A stretch of DNA of 6,486 nucleotides from assembly GCA_020058145.1 (NCBI GenBank), contig JAGVEP010000152.1:1-6486 (forward strand). The letters run 5' to 3'. The translations under genes and the position numbers were made by a program. Origin of the DNA: Phycisphaerae bacterium (GTDB lineage Bacteria; Planctomycetota; Phycisphaerae; UBA1845; Fen-1342). Below are positions 1 through 5,909 of the stretch, piece after piece. Below the pieces are notes generated by a model. It was not told the DNA's origin and searched no databases. It saw only the letters and a program-made list of their open reading frames with translations. Numbering within the stretch: the first letter of the stretch is position 1; the number at the start of each line of letters is the position of its first letter.

Positions 1-14
1 CGTCGGGCGCAACC

Positions 15-63
15 GGCGGGCAGAGCCCGCCCTACACGGCTGACGGCGGGCGAGACGCCCACC
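15..63 (-). repeat. REP-like hairpin repeat downstream of rpoD
   Basis: Two adjacent GC-rich hairpins. The first (15-31) has perfect 7-bp arms, GGCGGGC and GCCCGCC, around AGA, and is followed at 32-35 by CTAC. Read on the minus strand this is GTAG followed directly by the hairpin, the same plan as the element at 4785-4855. The second (45-63) has arms GGCGGGCG and CGCCCACC around AGA with one mismatch and no GTAG/CTAC end, so it looks like a degenerate partner. GTAG followed by a hairpin is the known architecture of REP sequences recognised by RAYT transposases. Family membership is inferred from form only, since no RAYT gene is in view. It lies in the non-coding stretch after rpoD and could also slow or end transcription. 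Confidence 0.6.
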
Positions 64-107
64 CCGCCCAGCTTATGCACAATCTTCAATGAAACACGAC
101 ACTAGCG

Positions 108-128
108 GGGCGCCGCCGTCACGCGCCC
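108..128 (-). terminator. Weak candidate terminator hairpin after rpoD
   Basis: A 6-bp GC-only stem (GGGCGC 108-113 with GCGCCC 123-128, 9-nt loop) begins 7 nt after the rpoD stop codon when read on the minus strand. No U-run follows, only a GTGTTTC stretch a little further on, so it does not meet the usual intrinsic terminator pattern. The position is right for ending the dnaG-rpoD transcript, but in GC-rich DNA a stem of this size can arise by chance. Confidence 0.25.
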
Positions 129-135
129 TGTTGTT

Positions 136-1860
136 CTATTCCCCCGCGTCGATCAGCTCATCGATGTCCGCCGGCAGGCGACCGCCGGCGGTGAGCTCCA
201 GGAAGCCCTCGAGCTTGCGGGCCCGCACCGGGTGCTGGAGCTTGCGGATGGCCTTGGCCTCAACTTGCCGCACGCGCTCGCGCGTCACCTTGAAAATCTT
301 GCCCACCTCTTCAAGCGTGTAGGTGTACCCGTCGCCGATGCCGTAGCGGAGCTTGATGATCTCGCGTTCGCGGTACGTCAGCGTCTTCAGCACCGCCTCG
401 ATGCGGTCCTTCAGCATGTCGCTGCTCGCCGTGATGGCCGGCGCTTCGACCTTCTCGTCCTCGATGAAGTCGCCAAAGTACGAATCCTCGCTCTCGCCCA
501 CGGGGCGGTCGAGGGAAATGGGGTGCCGGCTGATTTTCATCACCCGCCGGGCTTCGGACACCGGCATATTCGCCTCGCGCGCAATCTCTTCGATCGTCGG
601 CTCCCGGCGCAGTTCCTGCAGCAGCCGCTTGCTGATGTTCCGCAGCTTGCTCATCGTCTCGATCATGTGGACCGGGATGCGAATCGTACGCGCGTGGTCG
701 GCAATCGCGCGCGTGATCGCCTGGCGAATCCACCAGGTCGCATAGGTGCTGAACTTGTACCCCCGGCGATACTCGTACTTGTCCACCGCGCGCATCAAGC
801 CGGTGTTGCCTTCCTGGATGATGTCCAGGAAGCTCAAACCGCGGTTGCGGTACTTCTTGGCGATCGAAACGACGAGCCGCAGGTTTCCGCCCGCCAGTTT
901 CCGCTTCGCGTCCTCGTACTCCGCATAGACTTTCTGGCCCTCGGTGACGCGATAGCGCAGATCGTCCGGGCTCTCCATCGCCAGGTCCATCAGACCCAGG
1001 TATTCCTCCTTCATCGCCTCAACTTCGTCCGCCGGCAGCGACTTCCCGCGCAGCCGCAGTTCTTCCTGAATCTGCTCCATCTTCGTACACATCGCCCCGA
1101 CCTTGCGCATCATCGGCGTGATGCGGCTGGTTCGCAGCGACAGCTCCTCGAGCAGGGTCACGGCGCGGCGCCGCCGCTGATCGATCCGGTCCTGCGCCGC
1201 CTTGCGTACCGTCGCCGGCGAGCGGCTATCCCGCACCAGGTTCCAGTCCGCCCGGTTCAGCTCCAGCAGCTTCTGTACGGTCGCCAGGTTGGCCGGCAGC
1301 CGTTTCAGAATTGTGTTCTTGGCCATGCTCTCGGTGGTGGAGATTTTCATCGTGCGATCAAACGGCATCCGCCCGTCGGCAACCGCCTGCATGGTCTCGA
1401 CGGCCTGCAGCATGCAGAAGTCGTTTTCCAGGACCCGCCGGCGAAACGCCATCCGCGTAAGCTCGATCTTCTTCGCCAGGGCGATTTCCTGGTCGCGCAG
1501 CAGCAGCGGAATCTCCCCCATCTGCGTCAGGTACATCCGCACGGGGTCATCGACGCGCCGCACCGCCGTGTCGGTCAGGTCCACCTCGGTGACTTCGTCG
1601 AGGGCCTCGCCCGTTTCGAGGGTCACGCCACGCTTGCGATCTGCGTCGCGCTTCTTGTCCGCCTCGAACTGATCAATCATCTCAATCCCGGATTGCTCGA
1701 TGCGGTTCAGTACGCTTTCGAGCTTCTCCGGCGAAATCGCCTCGTCGGGCAACGTCTCGTTGAGTTCCTCCCACGTGAGATACTTGCGCTGTCGACCGCG
1801 CTCAATGAGCTGGTTGACAATCTGTTCGATCGGGTCGATGTCGGGTTGTACCACCGCCAT
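136..1860 (-). CDS. rpoD: RNA polymerase primary sigma factor RpoD (sigma-70/SigA)
   Basis: This is the housekeeping sigma factor, which directs core RNA polymerase to -35/-10 promoters. The 574-aa product has the full group 1 layout. Region 1.1-like sequence lies at about 10-65, region 1.2 at about 104-133 (DDPVRMYLTQMGEIPLL), a non-conserved segment at about 135-315, region 2 at about 318-390 with the -10-recognition motif YKFSTYATWWIRQAI (368-382), region 3 at about 400-475, and region 4 at about 490-552 with the -35-binding helix-turn-helix (TLEEVGKIFKVTRERVRQVE). The presence of region 1.1 and an intact region 4.2 separate it from alternative sigmas. E. coli RpoD has 613 residues, the difference lying mainly in the variable segment. 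The ATG at 1860 is preferred because GGAG sits 7 nt upstream; an in-frame GTG at 1926 would add 22 unconserved residues. It follows dnaG by 103 bp on the same strand and is probably cotranscribed with it. The core motif wording resembles planctomycete sigma factors. Confidence 0.97.
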   Translation of the reverse strand: MAVVQPDIDPIEQIVNQLIERGRQRKYLTWEELNETLPDEAISPEKLESVLNRIEQSGIEMIDQFEADKKRDADRKRGVTLETGEALDEVTEVDLTDTAVRRVDDPVRMYLTQMGEIPLLLRDQEIALAKKIELTRMAFRRRVLENDFCMLQAVETMQAVADGRMPFDRTMKISTTESMAKNTILKRLPANLATVQKLLELNRADWNLVRDSRSPATVRKAAQDRIDQRRRRAVTLLEELSLRTSRITPMMRKVGAMCTKMEQIQEELRLRGKSLPADEVEAMKEEYLGLMDLAMESPDDLRYRVTEGQKVYAEYEDAKRKLAGGNLRLVVSIAKKYRNRGLSFLDIIQEGNTGLMRAVDKYEYRRGYKFSTYATWWIRQAITRAIADHARTIRIPVHMIETMSKLRNISKRLLQELRREPTIEEIAREANMPVSEARRVMKISRHPISLDRPVGESEDSYFGDFIEDEKVEAPAITASSDMLKDRIEAVLKTLTYREREIIKLRYGIGDGYTYTLEEVGKIFKVTRERVRQVEAKAIRKLQHPVRARKLEGFLELTAGGRLPADIDELIDAGE

Positions 1861-1867
1861 GCTCAAT

Positions 1868-1871
1868 CTCC
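1868..1871 (-). promoter_or_regulatory. rpoD Shine-Dalgarno site
   Basis: GGAG, 7 nt before the ATG at 1860, decides the rpoD start. It overlaps one arm of a short hairpin (CCGG 1870-1873 with CCGG 1878-1881, loop TTAT on the plus strand), so it could be partly masked in the mRNA. The dnaG and sirtuin starts have no comparable site. Confidence 0.6.
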
Positions 1872-1880
1872 GGTTATCCG

Positions 1881-1909
1881 GCCGGTGTCGCCTGGGTGCT
1901 CCAGCCGGC
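1881..1909 (-). other. Bulged stem-loop in the dnaG-rpoD intergenic leader
   Basis: Two stacked stems, GCCGG (1881-1885) with CCGGC (1905-1909) and CTGG (1892-1895) with CCAG (1901-1904), can form a 9-bp interrupted hairpin with a 6-nt bulge and 5-nt loop. It lies between the dnaG stop and the rpoD ribosome-binding site. It may be an mRNA processing or translation-control structure, as processing between dnaG and rpoD is known in E. coli, but chance pairing in GC-rich DNA is a real alternative. Confidence 0.25.
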
Positions 1910-1963
1910 GACTCCACTCCGCTCACGTCCTGATTCGACGCGCGGATGAAATCTCAGGTTCTC

Positions 1964-3793
1964 TCACAACTTCACCGCACTGCGTCGGCGGTCAGCCGAA
2001 AGCGCCGCATGGTGCTTGCGCGCCATCTCGCGCAGCGAACGAAACGTGGCATCCGCGTCCTGACCGCGGGCCTGCTCGGCATGTACGCTGGTCCGCAGGT
2101 CACCCATCTGCAGAACGTCCAACTCGGACGTCAGACGGTCGCGGGCGGCCGTGAACGCTTCCGCGCCCACCTCCAGGTCCGATATGCGGGCCAGCGCCCG
2201 CTCGATCAATTCACAAAGCGCGCTATCCTCACAGCGCGCCATGACCTCCTCAAGGGAGTATTCACCTACGTCATGATGAGCTTCAACCAAAACCGCATAC
2301 AGTCGCCGCCAAGTCTCAGAATGCTCCATGCCGGCGGCCACGGCATCGTTTACCGACGGCCAGAACCGACTGTCGCGCAATAATAGTCCCAGAACGCTTT
2401 CGGCCGCCGTCATGAGCCCCGCGGGCAGCGCTCGAACGCTCGCTTCGTACTCCGAGGCTGCGTCCGCGGAACCCGCTTTGCTCTGCGGCCTCCGGATGGC
2501 ACGCCGAGCTCGCGCGAATAGCGCGAAAACCTCGTCCGGCGGCACTCCCAGAAGCTCGCTTAGCCGTCCGACCACCAGGTTTTGGTCGAGCGGGTTCATA
2601 CCACCCACGGACGACACCCCTGCCACAAACTCTACATACTCCTCAAGGGCCGCCCGGCGGCTCTGGCCACCGCGGTCACCAAGCAACCTAACTGTCTGTA
2701 ACCACTTGAATTGTAGCGCGTCGACGGCGTCATGCAAGCGAGCTTCAAAGCCCGCCGCCCCCGCCGCGACCACGCAGTCCGCCGGGTCCTTGTCCTCCAG
2801 CGCCACCACCCGGACGGCGAACTGCGACCGGAGGGCCAACTCGACGGCCCGATCCGCAGCCCGCACGCCGGCGGCATCGCTGTCAAAACAAAGAAAAATC
2901 CGCTCGGTCAGCGGGCGGAGCAGCTTCACGTGGGCGTCCGTCAGCGCCGTCCCCAGGGTGGCGACCACGTGCTCGAAGCCGTGCTGCACCAGCAACACAG
3001 CGTCCATGTACCCCTCGACGATGATCGCCGCCTTCTGCTTCTCGATTGCCCGGCGGGCCAGGTCAAACCCGTAGAGGACGCGCGACTTGCTGAATAGCCC
3101 GGTCTCTGGCGAGTTTAGATACTTGGCCGGATCGTCGCCGAGTGCGCGGCCGCCGAACGCGACTGTTCGGCCCGACGCATCGTTGATCGGGAAAATCAGG
3201 CGATTGCGGAACCGATCATAACTTCTTCCGCTTTCGTTTGTTGCAACCAGTCCGGCCTGTTCGAGCAACTCCAGCCGCAACCCAGTCTTCCGGGCAGCGC
3301 CGAGCAGGTCGTCCCAGGCGTCGGCGGCAAACCCCAGGCTGAACCGCTCGATGGTCTCGTCGCTGAGCCCACGCCGCTGGGCGTAATCGCGTGCCGCTTT
3401 GCCCCCCGGCGTGGCGCTCAGGTTTCGCTGGAAGTGCTGTCGCGCCCACGTGGTTGTCGCCCACAGTTCCGTGCGAAGCTGCTCGGACCGCTGGTCGCTC
3501 GGCGTGCTCGGGCGGAGCTCGATGCCCGCACGTTCGGCGAGCTTGGCCAGTGCCTCGCGGAATTCGACGCGCTCGGTTTTTTCCACAAAGCGAATCACAT
3601 CTCCGCCAGCGCCGCACGACCAGCATTTATAAAGTCGCTTGCTGGGGCTGACGGACAGGGACGGCTTGTGGTCGGGATGGAATGGACAGAGGCCGAGGTA
3701 GTCCTTGCCCTTGCGGGTCAGGCGGACGCGCTCGCCAATGACCGCGACGATGTCAACGGCGTCTAAGACTCTGTCTTTTAAGGAGTTATCCAT
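1964..3793 (-). CDS. dnaG: DNA primase DnaG
   Basis: DnaG synthesises the short RNA primers used by the replicative polymerase and works with the DnaB helicase at the fork. The 609-aa product has all three expected domains at near-usual length. The N-terminal CHC2 zinc domain has C36-x2-H39-x17-C57-x2-C60. The catalytic core begins with the RFRNRLIFPI segment (194-203) and FGGRAL (213-218). Its TOPRIM part has the acidic residue in VEGYMDA (E260), the paired aspartates of FDSDAAG (D304, D306) and the later DKDPAD segment (334-339). The C-terminal helicase-interaction domain covers about 455-600 and follows a polar Ala/Arg/Ser linker. The ATG at 3793 is chosen because the first residues, with DRVLDAVDIVAVIGERV, match the family's start; no Shine-Dalgarno site precedes it. 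A promoter lies about 100 bp upstream and rpoD follows. rpsU, which precedes dnaG in E. coli, is absent; a sirtuin gene sits there instead. Confidence 0.97.
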   Translation of the reverse strand: MDNSLKDRVLDAVDIVAVIGERVRLTRKGKDYLGLCPFHPDHKPSLSVSPSKRLYKCWSCGAGGDVIRFVEKTERVEFREALAKLAERAGIELRPSTPSDQRSEQLRTELWATTTWARQHFQRNLSATPGGKAARDYAQRRGLSDETIERFSLGFAADAWDDLLGAARKTGLRLELLEQAGLVATNESGRSYDRFRNRLIFPINDASGRTVAFGGRALGDDPAKYLNSPETGLFSKSRVLYGFDLARRAIEKQKAAIIVEGYMDAVLLVQHGFEHVVATLGTALTDAHVKLLRPLTERIFLCFDSDAAGVRAADRAVELALRSQFAVRVVALEDKDPADCVVAAGAAGFEARLHDAVDALQFKWLQTVRLLGDRGGQSRRAALEEYVEFVAGVSSVGGMNPLDQNLVVGRLSELLGVPPDEVFALFARARRAIRRPQSKAGSADAASEYEASVRALPAGLMTAAESVLGLLLRDSRFWPSVNDAVAAGMEHSETWRRLYAVLVEAHHDVGEYSLEEVMARCEDSALCELIERALARISDLEVGAEAFTAARDRLTSELDVLQMGDLRTSVHAEQARGQDADATFRSLREMARKHHAALSADRRRSAVKL

Positions 3794-3803
3794 TCGAACG
3801 CAT
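3786..3803 (-). other. Possible five-codon upstream ORF overlapping the dnaG start
   Basis: On the minus strand an ATG at 3803 opens a 5-codon reading frame (MRSNG, then TAA at 3786-3788). The frame overlaps the dnaG ATG at 3793 and ends just inside the gene in another frame. If translated, terminating ribosomes would be placed on the dnaG start and could re-initiate. There is no Shine-Dalgarno site for it, so its use is unproven. Confidence 0.2.
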
Positions 3804-3878
3804 TAGCCAGCGGGGCCCGTGATCGCCACCCAAGTTATGACCGCAAGGCGAACCGCCCGCTGTGTGGGCAGAGTTCAC

Positions 3879-3908
3879 GCGAATCTGACAAGTATAACCC
3901 AGATTCGC
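3879..3908. promoter_or_regulatory. Operator-like dyad centred on the dnaG-rpoD -10 box
   Basis: A perfect 9-bp inverted repeat, GCGAATCTG (3879-3887) and CAGATTCGC (3900-3908), is separated by 12 bp that contain the whole -10 hexamer (3891-3896). One arm lies in the -35/-10 spacer and the other across the predicted start site. A dimeric DNA-binding protein bound here would block RNA polymerase. The regulator is unknown and the arms match no operator I can name. A 30-bp site with half-sites about two helical turns apart is compatible with a typical dimeric repressor. Confidence 0.55.
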
Positions 3909-3919
3909 ACGTCCGTCAA
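3891..3919 (-). promoter_or_regulatory. Sigma-70 promoter for dnaG-rpoD
   Basis: On the minus strand the -35 hexamer TTGACG (3914-3919) and the -10 hexamer TATACT (3891-3896) are separated by exactly 17 bp, each one mismatch from consensus. A run of six A residues (T on the plus strand, 3920-3925) touches the upstream side of the -35 box, like part of an UP element. The predicted start of transcription is near 3884, giving a leader of about 90 nt before the dnaG ATG. The sigma factor needed to read it is the product of rpoD in the same operon. Confidence 0.75.
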
Positions 3920-4034
3920 TTTTTTGCGGTCTTGGTGACGGCTACCGACAGGTTTTTAACCGGCCGTCCACAAAGGAATTAGGGTGGTTACGGTCTGGAA
4001 ACTGCCGGTATCGGAAGCGCTCCCTGGCGGCCCT

Positions 4035-4778
4035 TCAAGACGCGAGCTTCCTCCACTCGGCATCGAGGGCAGCGAGCGCCGCCTGACATCCAGACCGCAG
4101 ACAGATATCCGCCAACGGCGACAGCTCGGTCGGATTTGGATTGATTTCCACGACGCGCGCGCCGAACGACTTCGCGGTGTCGGCCAGAGACGCCGCCGGC
4201 TGCACGACCCCGCTAGTTCCGATAACCATAAAGACGTTACACCGCTGCGCCGCGACAAAAGCGCTTTCAATCGACCCCGGTGGCAGCGCCTCGCCAAACC
4301 ACACTACGCCCGGCCGCATCCGTTTCCGGCAAACCGGGCACGCGGGATCTTCGCCGAGGTCCTCCAGCGTCTGGACGTTGTAATCGCAATAGGTACACCG
4401 GGCCACGTCCAGCCGGCCGTGCAACTCGATGACATTCTGCGAGCCGGCGCGGTGGTGCAGCCCATCGATGTTCTGCGTCACGAGCGTGAAATCCGGAACT
4501 CGCGTCTCCCATTCGGCCAGCACGCGGTGCCCAGCGTGCGGCTCAATCTGCGCGAGCCGCTGCCGACGATAGCGATACCACGCCCAGACCTTGGCCGTAT
4601 TGCGACGAAAGGCCTCCGGCGTGGCCATTTCGTTTACATCGACTTTCGACCAGAGGCCGTCGTCGCCGCGGAAGGTGTCGAGACCGGATTCGACCGACAT
4701 GCCGGCGCCGGTGGAGACGCAGACCGAGCGGGCGGCGATGAGCAGGCGGGCGACGTCCGCGATTAGTTGGTTGTCCAT
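4035..4778 (-). CDS. cobB: NAD-dependent protein deacylase, sirtuin (CobB/SIRT5-like)
   Basis: Sirtuins remove acyl groups from protein lysines using NAD, releasing nicotinamide and O-acyl-ADP-ribose in the cytosol. The 247-aa product has the NAD-binding GAGMSVESGL motif (about 24-33) followed by TFRGDDGLW, the TQNIDGLH motif (101-108), catalytic His120 in ELHG, a zinc ribbon with cysteines 128, 131, 147 and 150, then VVWFGEALP, the IGTSGVVQPAA motif and the EINPNP segment. In WYRYRRQ, Tyr68 and Arg71 match the Y-x2-R pair that binds succinyl or malonyl lysine in CobB and SIRT5, so class III deacylase activity is likely, deacetylation also possible. The ATG at 4778 is preferred: an in-frame GTG at 4850 would start inside a palindromic repeat and add 24 residues encoded by it. 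No Shine-Dalgarno site is seen. The protease gene lies 87 bp upstream. Confidence 0.93.
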   Translation of the reverse strand: MDNQLIADVARLLIAARSVCVSTGAGMSVESGLDTFRGDDGLWSKVDVNEMATPEAFRRNTAKVWAWYRYRRQRLAQIEPHAGHRVLAEWETRVPDFTLVTQNIDGLHHRAGSQNVIELHGRLDVARCTYCDYNVQTLEDLGEDPACPVCRKRMRPGVVWFGEALPPGSIESAFVAAQRCNVFMVIGTSGVVQPAASLADTAKSFGARVVEINPNPTELSPLADICLRSGCQAALAALDAEWRKLAS

Positions 4779-4784
4779 GATTCG

Positions 4785-4855
4785 GTAGGGTGGGCACCGC
4801 CCACCATTAGTTTGCCCAGGAATCGATAGCGTTTGGTGGGCAGTGCCCACCCTAC
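4785..4855. repeat. Composite palindromic repeat (REP pair, BIME-like)
   Basis: The outer arms are perfect 12-bp inverted repeats, GTAGGGTGGGCA (4785-4796) and TGCCCACCCTAC (4844-4855). Each half is itself a hairpin: GGTGGGC-ACC-GCCCACC (4789-4805) and GGTGGGC-AGT-GCCCACC (4835-4851), with 29 bp of unrelated sequence between them. Each hairpin carries the GTAG tetranucleotide on its outer side. GTAG plus hairpin, in inverted pairs, is the known form of REP/BIME elements moved by RAYT (TnpA-REP) transposases. It occupies most of the 87-bp gap between the protease and the sirtuin, and its end is 6 nt from the sirtuin start codon. A related single unit lies at 15-35. No RAYT gene is in the window. 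Confidence 0.75.
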
Positions 4856-4865
4856 GCGCCGTGCG

Positions 4866-5909
4866 TCACACGCGGTTCTCGCGCTGGTACTCGTTCTCCT
4901 CGCGCTGCCGCTCGCGGGTGATGTGTTCGAGTGTCTGACGCTCCACGTAGCTCAGGCTGTGGATGCCGTGGGCGGCAACTTTCTTGAGAATTCGATCCAA
5001 CTCAGCGTTTTGCTGGTCGCGCTCAGTCATCTTCGTTTCCCAGCCGCCGGGATTCGGGTTCGGGGACTCAACGGGCGCGACCGGGGCCGTAGCACGCCGG
5101 CGCGAACCGAACAGCCGTGACCAGAACCTGCCGCCGCGCGGCCCGGTGTCGTAGCGCGCATACGTCGGATCCTCAACAACCCACCCGGCCCGCGCCGCCT
5201 GGAGACGCTGCCAGCAGGTCATGCCGCCAAAAAGTGCAATGAAGATGAGCATGCTCGCGCCGTGTGAACTCAGGCCGTAGAGGCCGAAAAGTACGCAACC
5301 CAGCAACCCGACCTGGCACGCGATCATGGTGGCACGTTGCAAGCCGACGAAAGGCCAGATCAGCGCTTGGAAGAGCTGTCCGCCATCGAGCGGAAAGACG
5401 GGCAGTAAGTTGAAGGCGAGAATAAACAGGTTCACGTCATAGAAGATGAGCACGTACATCAGCCAGGCGGGTGGCGGCGTAGTGCCGTGATATTCAAAGT
5501 GCCCGGAAAGCGGGTTGAGCGGCAGGCCCATTTGCCAGCCGGTCACGACCTCGGCCACCAGCGCGCTGAGCACGCAGAAGATCACATTCACCAGCGGCCC
5601 GCAGGCCACGGTGACAAATTGCGGCCAGGGCCGCATCGGCGCGTGGGCGTAGGCCAGGCCGCCGAGCGGCCACATGAGAATGTCGTGCGCGTCGCCGCCG
5701 ACCGAGCGAGCCCCGAAGCAGTGCCCAAGCTCGTGTACGAAGACGATACCGAAGAGCATCGCCAGGCGATAAACCTCGCCCTGCCACGTCCCGCCGCCTT
5801 GAACCGCCTCATAGACGCGGAAGCCGATGTAGACCAGGAACAGGACATGCACTCGGATGTTGATGTCGAACAGCCGACCGATGCGTAGCGACCCGCCGAG
5901 GAAGTTCAT
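4866..5909 (-). CDS. Site-2 protease family (M50) membrane metalloprotease with C-terminal tail
   Basis: A 347-aa polytopic inner-membrane zinc metalloprotease of the S2P/M50 family, which cuts substrates within or near the membrane. The active-site HELGH (59-63) lies in a hydrophobic segment, with the third zinc ligand Asp175 in NLLPVFPLDGG (167-177), and the family's GPLVN motif is at 104-108. Hydrophobic segments lie at about 17-36, 46-66, 97-122, 148-180, 186-212 and 217-232. No PDZ or CBS domain is visible. After the membrane part comes a basic and Pro-rich linker (about 258-292), then a charged helical tail (about 300-345) with LDRILKKVAAHGIHSLSYVE, resembling the small domain often found at the C-terminus of bacterial rhomboid proteases (DUF6576 as I recall it). 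The ATG overlaps the stop of the NUDIX gene (ATGA), implying translational coupling. The substrate is unknown; there is no anti-sigma or signalling partner beside it. Confidence 0.9.
   Translation of the reverse strand: MNFLGGSLRIGRLFDINIRVHVLFLVYIGFRVYEAVQGGGTWQGEVYRLAMLFGIVFVHELGHCFGARSVGGDAHDILMWPLGGLAYAHAPMRPWPQFVTVACGPLVNVIFCVLSALVAEVVTGWQMGLPLNPLSGHFEYHGTTPPPAWLMYVLIFYDVNLFILAFNLLPVFPLDGGQLFQALIWPFVGLQRATMIACQVGLLGCVLFGLYGLSSHGASMLIFIALFGGMTCWQRLQAARAGWVVEDPTYARYDTGPRGGRFWSRLFGSRRRATAPVAPVESPNPNPGGWETKMTERDQQNAELDRILKKVAAHGIHSLSYVERQTLEHITRERQREENEYQRENRV

Noticed and set aside
1861..1926. Longer RpoD starting at the in-frame GTG at 1926
   Set aside because: The added 22 residues are Arg/Pro-rich and not sigma-like, and the GTG has no well-spaced Shine-Dalgarno site, whereas the ATG at 1860 has GGAG 7 nt upstream.
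232..2154. A 640-codon open frame on the plus strand opposite rpoD
   Set aside because: It is antisense to an unmistakable sigma factor and runs on into the end of dnaG. Long antisense frames are common in GC-rich genes because stop codons are rare there. Its translation is rich in Arg, His and Leu with no recognisable domain.
3951..3961. GGTTTTTAACC as a sirtuin terminator
   Set aside because: The stem is only 4 bp with a 3-nt loop and, on the minus strand, it is A-rich rather than followed by a U-run.
3984..4766. A 260-codon open frame on the plus strand opposite the sirtuin
   Set aside because: It mirrors a gene with every sirtuin motif intact and has no domain, no ribosome-binding site and a composition typical of antisense shadow frames.
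4779..4850. Longer sirtuin starting at the GTG at 4850
   Set aside because: The extra residues are encoded by the palindromic repeat, and the conserved sirtuin fold begins soon after the ATG at 4778.
4866..5030. Separate small gene starting at the internal Met294 of the protease
   Set aside because: The frame is continuous with the membrane domain, no ribosome-binding site or promoter was noted, and a linker plus tail explains it better.
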